From positions 402,048,192-402,112,191 of the forward strand of contig CM060921.1 of assembly GCA_030737875.1 (NCBI GenBank): a stretch of DNA of 64,000 nucleotides, given 5' to 3'. The stretch is from Allium sativum (lineage: Eukaryota > Streptophyta > Magnoliopsida > Asparagales > Amaryllidaceae). Positions 1 to 11,102 of the stretch are shown piece by piece. Positions within the stretch are counted from its first letter, which is position 1. Every line of letters begins with the position of its first letter. The notes beneath the pieces were generated by a model. The model was not told the DNA's origin. It ran no database searches and worked only from the letters and a program-made list of their open reading frames with translations. The translations under genes and the position numbers were made by a program.

Positions 1-1693
1 CGGTTTATCAGGATGAATGATGAGGGTTAAGTTGGCTTGAATTGACTAATGACACTTAACCAATCCAAATTGACGGGAAATGGAGCTAAGTAGTAAACCT
101 TAGTTAAGAAAACAACGATTCTGGAAACTAAGTGGTAAATCTTAGTTAGTAAAACTAAGTAGTAATTCTTAGTACAACACGGGAAGGAGCGAATGTCCGT
201 CTGAGTAGAAAGTAGGCTCCAACGAATTGGGTTACGAAGCCCGAGGCTTCGAGGGGACGTGAGGGTACTCTTGGTATCCCTCTGTGAGGCTGCAGATGAT
301 CCTCCTGGGCTCACAGAGGTTAAGGTCTGCATAGAAGAACTAGGGGTATGCCTTGGTTGCAATATATGGCAACCTAAAGACTAGGATGGACCGACGTGAT
401 TCGGCGAGAAAACGGTAGCCCTGTGATAGCAACTCGTCGTCTACCATCCATCTTCAGTCAATCGAGATACGTGAAGCGGAAAGGCGGAGAACTCCAAAAG
501 ACCATATACTTGCTATCTAGTTATGGGTGAGGATGGCCATAGGATAGTAGGGGCACCGGGGCCGGCGTATAGTTCTCATTTTTCAAGGTGTGCCTTTCAT
601 TAGTTGAGGGAGGGGTCAAGTGGGACCATAGCCACTGAAATAAAAATAGACCTTAGCATCTGCATCGGCAGATATCTGAATGTTCCGACCGAGTTCTGTA
701 TTCGTTGATTTGCCCTGACAACAGGACTCGGGTCGCACATTACAAGACATGTGCATCTAGACAAGCGATAACGATTCGCGATACATGCGTGGGGAAGTAT
801 AGGAACATATACCACTCTAGGTAGTGTGTCCTAGACTTGGGGGCATCATTCGACAGGTAGCATAATTCCTAGTTGAACTAGGTGGCATAAATCCTGAATG
901 CGAGAAGCGTTCAGCAGACAGCGTAAACTCTAGTTGAATCTAGAAGGCACTTGGTAGAAAACCCTAGATTAAATCTAGGTAACAAATAAATAAATGGATG
1001 CCTGAAGGCGATGGAAAATACAAGGATTGGGATCACGTTAGCATTACTAGTTGGGACATTAGTTAGCTGGTGCAGAGATAATAGAAATCCATATAACAAG
1101 GAAATGGCGAAGCGGTGAAAGTATTAGAGAACATCCAGTTTATCTTATCTTAGCATATCTTGTGATTACCTTGTCTAATCTTGTTGACCCTATCGTCATG
1201 GTGTAATCTTGTATTCAGTTAATTCATGTCGTTTTGTTTTTCCCATGTTCACATGCTAAAAGTTACTGAACTTACTCAGGCTTTATGTCTAACTCTGTTT
1301 TTCTTTCGTCTTCTTTTCTTCCGTTCCCCCTCCCCCAGGTAGTAAAGGAGGGAATAGTTTAGCTCAGGTTAAGTTGGACTGCCACTCTTTCCCAAGCTCT
1401 TGAAGATTCGTCGAAGTTTGCTTGGATTCTCTTTTCAGATGCTATGGCTGGCTCTTGCTTAAATTAGGGAATATAAATTTATTTTTATGCTTCTTTATTT
1501 TGTAAGACAGATGATACTCTGATATTGTAAAGAAATCATTATACAAACTATTTTATCAATAAAAGTAAAATTTTATTTTCCGCTGTTTAATTTCTGTCTG
1601 TCTTGTAATTTATCTACATCTTTTACCCTAAATGCTCCACAGAACTTAGTGCGTTCCCTTTGTGAGTGACACTAACGGACGTGGGGTGTTACA
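1..1693 (+). repeat. 5' LTR of element A (3' portion only)
   Basis: It ends in GGGGTGTTACA, the inverse of the LTR start TGTAACACCCC at 3442, and is followed at once by a tRNA-Met PBS. It contains short inverted repeats such as CCTAGTTGAACTAGG (868-882) and CCTAGATTAAATCTAGG (963-979), a polyadenylation signal AATAAA at 1558-1563 and a TTTTCCGCTG motif at 1576-1585. The missing upstream part can be read from the 3' LTR. Confidence 0.92.
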
Positions 1694-1695
1694 CG

Positions 1696-1708
1696 TGGTA
1701 TCAGAGCT
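1696..1708 (+). promoter_or_regulatory. Primer-binding site of element A
   Basis: TGGTATCAGAGCT lies two bases after the LTR end and is complementary to the 3' end of initiator tRNA-Met, the usual minus-strand primer of plant Ty3/gypsy elements. Confidence 0.93.
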
Positions 1709-2280
1709 GAAGGTTACCAGATTAGATAAAGGATTTGAAAAATTATTTTCAAAACGGTTTTTAAAGAAGCATTTTCAAGAGAAAAGATTTGTTTTAAAGA
1801 CACATTCCCCAAAGCCATACGCACTATCTTCTCTTCCTCTGTTTAAATTCTTGTCTCCTTCTTTCTTGAGTCTCTGGGCTCCTGGCTTTCTGGGAGGTAA
1901 CCTCATCGAAGGGAAAAGTAGTGCCCGGCTTCCATCCATAGCCGTAGTTGTTTCATCTTTAGGCAGTTTTCTTTCAAAGCTTATAGGGTTTTCCGGACGA
2001 TGGAGGCATTTTTCGAGAGATTTGTCAACATGACTACACATGGAAGGGGATGAGGAGTTTGGCTAAGGAGCATAACCCTAGGATGAGGAATTCATGGATG
2101 TAGACTTAGCACACGAAGGGGGAAAAATTATAAAACCTAAGACAAGAGGAAGTATCTTTACTAGGGTATGATAGGGCATATACTTAAGGACAAGGGCAAG
2201 AACGAGGACGAGATTTTCAGAAGGACAAGTACATGCTTTCTCCACCAAGCGTACCTAGGAGAAAGGTAGTCCGGTTGGAA

Positions 2281-2640
2281 GAGTCTAGTTTTCTGTTCGT
2301 ACTATTTCCTTAGGTTCTAACGCTTCTCATTTGTTCATCCACTTCCATAGTTGGGTCTCTGCACCATAGTACTTGTATAGTAGAAAGATCCCACTAGAGT
2401 CTCAAATCCAATTGGTGGTCTGACCAGTTTATTTTTGGTTAGTAGGGATTTGAGAATAGCTATCGAGTTTGCTTATATCATCTCACGTAGATCGTCTAAA
2501 ATCGGAGGAGATATTCCTTGGATGCTTGTCTGATATTGGTTTAGGCCTTTGGGGCTTGTACTTGAGGAATGTCGAGTTCGACTAGGATGGTTTGCGTGAG
2601 AGATGAATAGTTGTGACAGGCACGCTAAAAAGCACGTAGT
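2281..2640 (+). pseudogene. Possible decayed aspartic protease segment of a gypsy polyprotein
   Basis: The DNA around 2295-2340 is similar to the stretch that normally encodes the DTGASHSFI protease active site of plant gypsy Pol: the GCTTCTCATT core is kept, but the Asp and first Gly codons are lost. The following 300 bp resemble the protease-to-RT linker, with many stops and frame breaks. No working enzyme can be encoded. Recognition is by eye from remembered family patterns, so the assignment is tentative; it may be non-coding filler. Confidence 0.33.
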
Positions 2641-3405
2641 AACCTTTCGATCCTTATAGTTATGGCATGGTGGAGGAGAGGGAGACCTCCAATCATCTTA
2701 GTACATACACTTGATACCGTAATTGACATCTGTTTATTTTGGAAATGGAGGTCAGAAACTTCACAATCGTGAAGTTAAATTAGTTAAGATACAGTGGAGT
2801 AAAGATCAAGAAGGCTAGATACTAGCATCATACCCTTTTCCTTAAGGGTGCATTCTTGATTTCTTTTTCTGTAGGAGCTTTACGCATAATTGTTTCTCTC
2901 TTTCCAAAGTATATCCTCTAGGTCGTATCTTCGATCCTTTAGGTAGAAGCCAATGGATGTAAACATGTGTTTGAAACATGTTATGGTTGATGGTTGCAAG
3001 TGGTTGCTAATGGTTGCTTATGAATGCATATGCATACGTATTAGGCACTAGATCAGTTCAGACGCTTTCATATTGCATTTACAGACATGTATTTGTTTGT
3101 AATTTGAACTTGATATGTTATCATATGGGTGTTGCATACGGATGAATGGTCGTGCACGCATATAGTATTTACGTAACTAGGGATGCTTGCATACATGGTT
3201 GGACGCATGGCACTGACATGACTCGCATTAAGGAGGTCGACTGAATCAGTAGACCGCCTGATTTTACAGTAGATAAAGACATATACACACACTATGCATA
3301 TGATCATGAAAGCATTAGAAATCTTTTAAGGACTATGAATGCCTGTGGTTGAATGGGTGAGTAGATGGGTGATTGGATTGTAGGACACATTCTTCCTAAC
3401 TTGAA

Positions 3406-3441
3406 GATTTCGGGGACGAAATCCTTTTAAGTGGGGGAGAA
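3406..3441 (+). promoter_or_regulatory. Pre-PPT hairpin and polypurine tract of element A
   Basis: GATTTCG-GGGA-CGAAATC (3406-3423) forms a perfect 7-bp stem with a GGGA loop. It is followed by AAGTGGGGGAGAA (3429-3441), the plus-strand primer tract directly touching the 3' LTR. Confidence 0.88.
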
Positions 3442-3868
3442 TGTAACACCCCGTAATTCTGTAACGCTAAGATTCACAAATCAAGGCAGAATTAAAAGTT
3501 AAAGTCAAAATCAAGGGAAACGGGTTGAGCCATTGCGTTCGTCTCGGAATTCTGCATGAAAACTAGTCCGAGTTTGCGTAAATCGGAGTCCGTATGAGGA
3601 AGATATGGCCTCCGGAAGATTCAGCAAAGTTCAAATTTCAAAACAGTTCAGAAAAACGAGTTCGAAATTCAAAAACAGACCCAGATTGGGCTGGGCGGGA
3701 ATGTTCCCGCCTAAGGCACCCAGGTCGACTGGGTAGTCGACCTGGGTCACCCAGGTAGATTGGGTAGTCGACCTGGGGGTAGACCCCCCTGCTTTTTCCA
3801 GCTTTCTAAACCTGGTTCGTTCTGATGTATTTGGTCACGTTTTCTGACCATGTTCGTCCGCCTAACAC

Positions 3869-3876
3869 TATATAAA
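3869..3876 (+). promoter_or_regulatory. TATA box in LTR A
   Basis: TATATAAA sits 428 bp into the LTR, preceded by GC-rich palindromes and followed by a C/T-rich start-site-like stretch. F has the equivalent TATATAA at 45352-45358; D has it on the minus strand at 33535-33541 and 41234-41240. Confidence 0.65.
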
Positions 3877-4102
3877 CAGCCCTGGTCTTCTTCTCTATTC
3901 ACAATTCTTTTCTATCCTTATGCTGCCTCTGAGAAATAAATAAATAAGTGAGTAAAATAATATATATAAAATAAATCAAGACGAGGAAATGCTGCTAAAA
4001 GATTTTCAAGAAGAAGTTCAAGTCAAGCTAGGATTCAAGAGGAAGTTCAAACGACTGTTTTTCTACAAATCATAGCAACGCCATCATTCTGTTCTAATCT
4101 AA

Positions 4103-4116
4103 TCTCTGTAAGTCAG
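4103..4116 (+). promoter_or_regulatory. Putative splice donor in LTR A leader
   Basis: TCTCT|GTAAGTCAG, with the intron G at 4108, matches the plant 5' splice consensus well and lies about 210 bp after the inferred start site. Every LTR group in the window has a comparable site in the same relative position. Confidence 0.5.
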
Positions 4117-5705
4117 TTACTTTTTAGATTTGAACGTTTTTCTCTGTTCGTGACATGAAATTAAAGGAAAAAAAGAATATGCCAAATCTCTCTCTCTATT
4201 CGAATCAGTGCCTATACTCTTGAACCTAATTAAGAACTGTTATGATTCGAGGACAAATAAGACCGTGACTATGAAACTATGGACCTTAAAACCATATGCC
4301 TATGACTATGAACATTTGCCTATGACTATGGACATTGTCTATGACTATGAACATTGCCTATGACTGTGACTGTGACTATGAGGATTATTTCCTTGATTAA
4401 GCCTATGCCTTAGATTAGGAAATATAAACTATTGCCTACGACATAACATGGACATCTGTGATTAAACACCTGTGATTCATGACTAGGAAAGTGTTGCTTA
4501 AGTTTTGTGACTATGAAATTGGGTCTAATCCCGATTATCTATTCTATCTATTCTTGGATATCTTTGGTTTTAGACCTTGGGAATTTACCTATTAAGTTAG
4601 GTCTACCCATATTCTTGAACCTACGTCTCTATTCTGTCTATTCTTGGTTTTCTTTGATTTTATACCTTGGGAATTTATCTATTAAGTTAGGTCTACCCAT
4701 GTTCTTGAACCGACGTTGTTATTCAACCCTTTTTATGCCAGTTAGTATGTCTATCTTTTGCATAGCATCTTTGGTTCATTCCCTATTTTCTACGAACCTA
4801 GCTTTATTTATAATCTAGACTGAATCACGATTATACGAACGGTGGGAATGCGGTTTGGGCAAAATATGAAATTTACTAAAAACGTAGTTTAACTTGGAAA
4901 TTGGCATAAATTGGGAACATGTATTATGGCATGTTCATAGAAATGAAAATTGGATAAATTTGACATGAATTATAAGATGTGTAATTTGAATCTAGTATTG
5001 ACGTGTAAATCTAGCATTTACATGAATAGTGAACTAGAGTAATAAGTCTAGTTTGACGTGAATTGGAATGTTGAATCGGAATTGGATTAGCTAATTTGTC
5101 ATGGTAAGTATATTGGCATAAATGTGAAATTGGCCATAATTGGGAATAACTATCAGGTTTAGCAAAATCATGGTTAGTGACACTTAATTTGGTATAGTTT
5201 ACATACCAAAAGGGCATAAATATGATATAGAGGGGAGAATGGGCCATAAGAATAAATGTTGACAATTCACATTAAAAGATTAATTAGGAAATGAGTAAAT
5301 TAGGAATAATTTACTTATAGAATTTGGCCTAAATGAGGAAATTTAAATTAAGACAAATTAAAGGTTTGTTAATGACATCTCTTTTAATAACACACCAGAA
5401 AGTTCTAGGGTGACAGAGAGGATAGTGTCTAGGCTTGATTTTGGAAAATACAAGTTTCCTGCTCTCCCTGGCTATCCCTAACTGATCCGACGGACGAGAT
5501 GGTTACTTTCAAAACCTGATTTGAAAACTAATCAAAACCCTTTTGAACTTAGCAAACACGAAGATGCCTAACCCGAGGTTGGACTGAGTTGCGATGTAAA
5601 CCTGCCCGGAACCTACCGGCACATCTAGTATTCGCAACAATATCTGTCTAATGTGAGTGGTCGCGGCTTTAATTTATTTAGTTAAAGAAAGAACAAGAAT
5701 GGTAG

Positions 5706-6349
5706 GGTTAAGTTACCTAAGACACTTAACCAGTTCAACATGATAACTAAATTGATGGGTGGGGTTAGGTTCAGACTGACACTTAACACAGTTAAGCTAG
5801 AATGGGAGGGTTAAGTCCATAGGAACACTTAACCAACTTTACACAGTCAAGCTAGAATGGGAGGGCTAAGTCCATAGAGACACTTAACCAAACTCAAGGT
5901 AGCAAGACAAGATTTGTAGGGGTTAAGTAAAGTTAATACACTTAGCCAAATTAACATGTTAACTAGACTAGAGGTTGGGGTTAAGTAAAATCTAATACAC
6001 ATAGCCAATTTGATATGTTAGCTGGGCTAGACCGTAGGGTTAAGTAAACTTGAACACTTAACCATCAGGTTGTGATAAAGGAATGGGGTTAAGTCTAAAA
6101 CATGAAGGCATAATACTTAACCATTAATAATAACATGTTAGTTAAAACAGACGGGCAATGTTAAGTTAAAAAGGAACACCTAACCAATACAAGGTGGATG
6201 GGTAGGGTTAAGTAATAAGAAATACTTAACCAATATAACATGGTTTGTGGTAGGGTTAAGTCAACGTGAAGTACTAATAACACTTAACCGGTTTATCAGG
6301 ATGAATGAAGAGGGTTAAGTTGGCTTGAATTGACTAATGACACTTAACC
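5706..6349 (+). repeat. Chain of 12 GGTTAAGT...ACTTAACC inverted-repeat units
   Basis: Twelve units of roughly 40-70 bp each carry GGTTAAGT followed, after a 9- to 25-base spacer of unrelated sequence, by its complement ACTTAACC, with a few imperfect arms. The unit structure is kept while spacers differ. Shorter runs occur in B (8070-8175), TRG (17129-17350, 21650-21850), F (56740-56830) and H (63347-63960). Confidence 0.85.
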
Positions 6350-7978
6350 AATCCAAATTGACGGGAAAGGGAGCTAAGTAGTAAACCTTAGTTAAGAAAA
6401 CAACGATTCTGGAAACTAAGTGGTAAATCTTAGTTAGTAAAACTAAGTAGTAATTCTTAGTACAACACGGGAAGGAGCGAATGTTCGTCTGAGTAGAAAG
6501 AAAGCTCCAACGAATTGGGTTACGAAGCCCGAGGCTTCGAGGGGACGTGAGGGTACTCTTGGTATCCCTCTGTGAGGCTGCAGATGATCCTCCTGGGCTC
6601 ACAGAGGTTAAGGTCTGCATAGAAGAACTAGGGGTATGCCTTGGTTGCAATATATGGCAACCTAAAGACTAGGATGGACCGACGTGATTCGGTGAGAAAA
6701 CGGTAGCCATGTGATAGCAACTCCTCGTCTACCATCTATCTTCAGTCAATCGAGATACGTGAAGCGGAAAGGCGGAAAACTCCAAAAGACCATATACTTG
6801 CTATCTAGTTATGGGTGAGGATGGCCATATGATAGTAGGGGTACCGGGGCCGGCGTATAGTTCTCATTTTTCAAGTTGTGCCTTTCATTAGTTGAGGGAG
6901 GGGTCAAGTGGGACCATAGCCACTGAAATAAAAACAGAACTTAGCATCTGCATCGGCAGATATCTGAAAGCTCCCGACTGAGTTCTGTATTCCTTGATTT
7001 GCCCTGACAACAAGACTCGGGTCGCACATTACAGGACATATGCATCTAGACAAGCGATAACGATTCGCGATACATGCATAGGGAAGTATATGAACATATA
7101 CCACTCTAGGTAGTGTGTCCTAGACTTGGGGGCATCATTCGACAGGTAGCATAATTCCTAGTTGAACTAGGTGGCATAAATCCTGAATCCGAGAAGCGTT
7201 CAGCAGACAGCGTAAACTCTAGTTGAATCTTGAAGGAACTTGGTAGAAAACCCTATATTAAATCTAGGTAACAAATAAATAAATGGATGCCTGAAGGTGA
7301 TGGAAAATACAAGGATTGGGATCACGTTAGCATTACTAGTTGGTACATTAGTTAGCTGGTGCAGAGATAATAGAAATCCGTATAACAAGGAAATGGCGAA
7401 GCGGTGAAAGTATTAGAGAACATCCAGTTTATCTTATCTTAACATATCTTGTGATTACCTTGTCTAATCTTGTTGACCCTATCGTCATGGTGTAATCTTG
7501 TATTCAGTTAATTCATGTTGTTTTGTTTTTCCCATGTTCACATGCTAAAAGTTACTGAACTTACTCAGGCTTTATGTCTGACTCTGTTTTTCTTTCGTCT
7601 TCTTTTCTTCCGTTCCCCCCCAGGTAGTAAAGGAGGGAATAGTTTAGCTCATGTTAAGTTGGACTGCCACTCTTTCCCAAGCTCTTGAAGATTCGTCGAA
7701 GTTTGCTTGGATTCTCTTTTCAGATGCTATGGCTGGCTCTTGCTTAAATTGGGGAATATAAATGTATTTTTATGCTCCTTTATTTTGTAAGACAGAAGAT
7801 ACTCTGATATTGTAAAGAAATCATTGTACAAACTATTTTATCAATAAAAGTAAAGTTTTATTTTCCACTGTTTAATTTCTATCTGTCTTGTAATTTATCT
7901 GCATCTTTTACCCTAAATGCTCCACAGAACTTAGTGCATTCCCTTTGTGAGTGACACTAACGGACGTGGGGTGTTACG

Positions 7979-9164
7979 GTAAACCTGCCCGGAACCAACC
8001 GGCACATCCAGTAACCGTAGTGATATCTGTCTAATATGAGTGGTCGGTGCTCTAAAAGGCTAAGGACAGGTGGTAGGGTTAAGTCAACTGAAAATACTTA
8101 ACCAAAGATTCTACATGTTAACTAATACTGATGGGTGGGGGTTAGGTATATACATACACTTAACCACTTAACATGTTTAACTAGAAAACCCTGGTAACGT
8201 AGGGATCCGTTTCAGCAGTAACCCAATTTAGGTATCAACGATACCCTGAAACTAGGCAGGGTGGGGTACGATTACTGGGCTGATTGTAAGCGGTCAAATA
8301 AATGCGATGTTAGGTGCACAGTGTAGGTCTAACGGTGTGCGGTCGTGCATGCACTCCGGAGCAGACAAGTAGGGCACTGGGGGCACCAGTAGTATATCCT
8401 ATGCCTTCTAGTAATTGTGTTGGGGCCGCCACCATGGGTCTTGATACACCCCATGGTGGGACCAGCATAGGTATCTATACTTCTTGGGGTAGCCGTAAGA
8501 CACACGTACGAGTAGGGGCCGATCTTTAGAAAACAAAAGGGATCACTTCACCCTCAGCATGGGGTGCCGGTTAGAGTAATACTAGTAAATGCAGAGATAT
8601 GGTGTGGGTTCGATAGTATATTCGACTCTAGACTACACTCCCTTAGTTATGATACTATCCTGTTTTCAGTTTATGTCTATCATATCCTTTTCTTATTCAC
8701 ATACTGAAAAGTCACTAGATTTACTCAGGCTTTATGTCTGACCCCGTTTTTCTTTTCGTCTTCTTTTCTTTCGTTCCCCCCCAGGTCCACAGGGAGGAAA
8801 CAAATCAGCCTAGTCAGACTCTTTTGCAAGCTTGAAGACAGTAGATGTACAGTTTGGATCTCTTTGGCTTGGATCATGGCTTTGGATATCATTATGGGGA
8901 TTTTGTTGCTTTACTTTATGCTTTATGCTTCTTTGTTAATCAAGACAGTTATGGAAATGTAATGTTTTTGGAAGTATTGTAAGACAATTATGGTGTGGTT
9001 TGTGTAACACGTATTTTGATGAAATAAAAGTGGTTGTTGTTTCTGTTGTTTAAAAATATGTGTATTTATATCTATCTTGTATATCTGTGACTTATACTTA
9101 TAAACCTCTACCAAAATTAGGGCATTCCCTTTGTGAGTGACCCTAACGGAGGTGGGGTGCTTCA
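7979..9164 (+). repeat. LTR B, 3' portion (interrupted by element A)
   Basis: It aligns with the end of solo LTR F (56520-57839): the CTGCCCGGAACC block, the GGGTTAAGT/ACTTAACC units, the CAGCAGTAACCCA block and the end GGAGGTGGGGTGCTTCA. AATAAA is at 9023-9028. The next bases AAAAG (9165-9169) equal the target in the undisturbed C LTR copy (24292-24296), so B inserted there with a 5-bp duplication. Its upstream part lies beyond the left window edge, behind element A, so full element versus solo LTR cannot be told. Confidence 0.85.
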
Positions 9165-11067
9165 AAAAGTGAGGAGTTCTCACAGAGGGTTCTCACAGAG
9201 GGCTGAACCGTCTGGACCGGTTTGAAATTCCGATGTAGTTCTTTTCATGCTTTTCAAATAAAATTTATATTTTTATTGCTTCATTTCAATAAATAAAAAT
9301 TCTATTTTTATTTCCACTTCATATACATTTTTCAACGCTTCATTCTATATAAAAATCATATTTTTATATTCCTACCTCTTATATTTCTAAAGTCGAATCT
9401 TCTGTGTAAAGATTATATTTTTCAAATCAAATCTTCTATGTAAAGATTATATTTTTAAATTCGAATCTTCTATGTAAAGATTATATTTTTCAAATCGAAT
9501 CTTCTATGTAAAGATTATATTTTTAAAGTCGAATCTTCTATGTAAAGATTATATTTTTATTTCTAATCTATGTGTGTATAGATCACTTTTTTCAAACAAA
9601 GTTCTATAGGCCAAAAATTGGATTTTTAAAATAAAGTTGTATGCATAAAAATCAGTTCTTCATGTTAAATAAAAATCAATCTTTCATGTTCAATCAAAAT
9701 CGGATCTTTCTTTAACCAAAAATCAAATTTCTCTCTAACTAAAAATCGAATTTTTCTCTAACTAAAAATCGAATTTTTCTACCTCTATAAAAACTGATTT
9801 TATAATTGCTAATATATACTTATAAAAATCGTATTATATACCCCATTTTTTTTATTACACTTCTCATACAACAACAGAAAAAAAGTCAAATCTTTACATA
9901 CGATAAAATAAAAAAAAATCAAATAGGAAGGCTTACTGTTTTTGATCGTTGGAGGGTGCTACTATCGATGGTGGCTCGTTGATTGAACTGTGGACTCGAG
10001 GGGAGGGTTGCGCGAGGTAAACGGACTGCTCAGAGGCCGAGGAGGTGCTGAATCGGAGCGTCGGTGGTCGGGGAAGCACTTCAGGCGGCGGCATCAGTCA
10101 CGGCGGGTTTGGGGGCTGTGGGGCGTTGGCCTACATCAGAAAAGGAGAGGAGGAAGAGGGGATCGGAGATGGGGGTGGCCAGTCGTGGGCGCGTCGGTCG
10201 GAGCCCCCTTGCGGTGGTGGCGATGACGACTTCCGCCATCGATTTGAAGGATCGATTTTTCTTTATTTCTTTTTTTTTCTGAGTTAAATCGTGGAAGAAA
10301 CGAGAGGGGGGAGTCTTTGTAAAGAGGAAGTTATAATTTATTAATTTATTTTTAATTTAATCTTCATAAAGGTTGACTTTTCATCTGAACTCTAAACGAC
10401 ACCCAACGACTGTCGTCCCTAACTAAATACCCCCATTCCGAACAAAACGGGATATGTATCGTAGGCCAGTTCGATTGTTTCGATCAGTTTTCGTCAAAAT
10501 TAACATACAACTCTATAAATTGAATTTGAACGTGCATTTCAACTTACTGGGGCCAGATACTAACTCAAAAAAATTCCCGAAAAATAGTTTCTAACTTCGT
10601 ATTGACGATACAGTCCTAACAAAACTAATTTCGTCGAAATCCGAGGTCGTTTGCAAAATGGCCGTTTTCAAGGGCCGAAATTCCATAGCGACTGTTCTGA
10701 AATTTCAACTGGACGTAACTTTTTATCCTCGCTATGAAATTTCGATTTTTCGGATTCGTTGGAAAGATATTATCAAATAGATTTTAATGTTTTTGGTTTC
10801 GCTAAAATCCGGTTTAGTTTGCACCTGGTACATTCATTCGAAGTTTGAAATCGAATTATCGAACTACCGCGCCATTTTCGATTCCTTTTATAATTATAAA
10901 TAATTATATATTCTAACGACGACGAATATAAATATATACGTTTGAATTCTATTCAAAATAAATTTTCGTCGTTATTATTTAAAATAATTCATTTTAAATA
11001 TTCAAAATTCAATAAATTCGCCAAAAATAAAAAATTTAAACTGGCCCAGAATTTCCGGGTTGTTACA
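9165..11067 (-). repeat. 3' LTR of element C (part inside window)
   Basis: It matches 24292-26226 with small indels. It includes a minisatellite (9395-9560) of about 31-bp units with an internal inverted repeat AATCTT...AAGATT, a putative splice donor (CA|GTAAGCC on the minus strand, intron G at 9936) and an upstream GC-rich block (9950-10290) that is probably the transcribed leader. Near 9178-9205 a 14-bp segment is doubled relative to the other LTR copy. Confidence 0.88.
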
Positions 11068-11102
11068 TTCTCCCCCACTTAAAACTTTTCGTCCCCGAAA
11101 AG
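11068..11102 (-). promoter_or_regulatory. PPT and pre-PPT hairpin of element C
   Basis: On the minus strand the order is hairpin CTTTTCG-GGGA-CGAAAAG (11085-11102), then AAGTGGGGGAGAA (11068-11080), then the LTR start TGTAACAACCCG. Confidence 0.88.

Larger units (their letters stand above)
1694..3441 (+). other. Internal region of element A, no intact ORF
   Basis: The region is 1748 bp. The leader (about 1694-1860) matches the TRG leader, including the purine-rich stretch after the PBS. The 3' part (about 2930-3441) also matches TRG, around the AAACATGTTATG, GTGCACGCATA and ACGTAACTAGG stretches. The middle (about 1900-2900) does not resemble the TRG gag and carries stops in all frames. The longest open frames here are under 125 codons and look accidental. 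Confidence 0.8.
1..7978 (+). mobile_element. Element A: non-autonomous LTR retrotransposon (5' end outside window)
   Basis: Bases 1-1693 repeat at 6289-7978 in direct orientation with only scattered differences (about 2% by spot reading), so they are the two LTRs of one element. The order seen is 5' LTR, primer-binding site, 1748-bp internal region, polypurine tract, 3' LTR. The LTR is 4537 bp, far longer than the interior. The leader just after the PBS and the last 500 bp before the PPT match the TRG element at 16073-23414, so A belongs to the same lineage. No intact gene remains. This fits the class called LARD (large retrotransposon derivative). It is inserted in LTR B, which resumes at 7979. 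Confidence 0.9.
3442..7978 (+). repeat. 3' LTR of element A (4537 bp)
   Basis: It starts TGTAACACCCCGT and ends GGGGTGTTAC with the last base changed (G for A at 7978), giving an 11-bp terminal inverted repeat. U3 holds a palindrome GGCGGGAATGTTCCCGCC (3694-3711), paired GTCGAC dyads (3717-3780) and a TATA box TATATAAA (3869-3876). If transcription starts about 30 bp later and ends after AATAAA (7843-7848), the R region is near 4 kb. Local tandem repeats occur at 4298-4385 (units like GCCTATGACTATGAACATT) and 4535-4715 (two copies of about 99 bp). The flank GTAAA (7979-7983) is the expected TSD; its partner lies outside the window. Confidence 0.9.

Noticed and set aside
1662..2033. 123-codon frame after the PBS of element A
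   Set aside because: It starts in the LTR, runs over PBS and leader, has no Gag motif and is not kept in TRG.
9990..10287. Three overlapping plus-strand frames in the GC-rich block (also 25166-25439)
   Set aside because: Arg/Gly-rich shadow frames of a GC-rich leader on the opposite strand; not conserved in frame between the two LTR copies.
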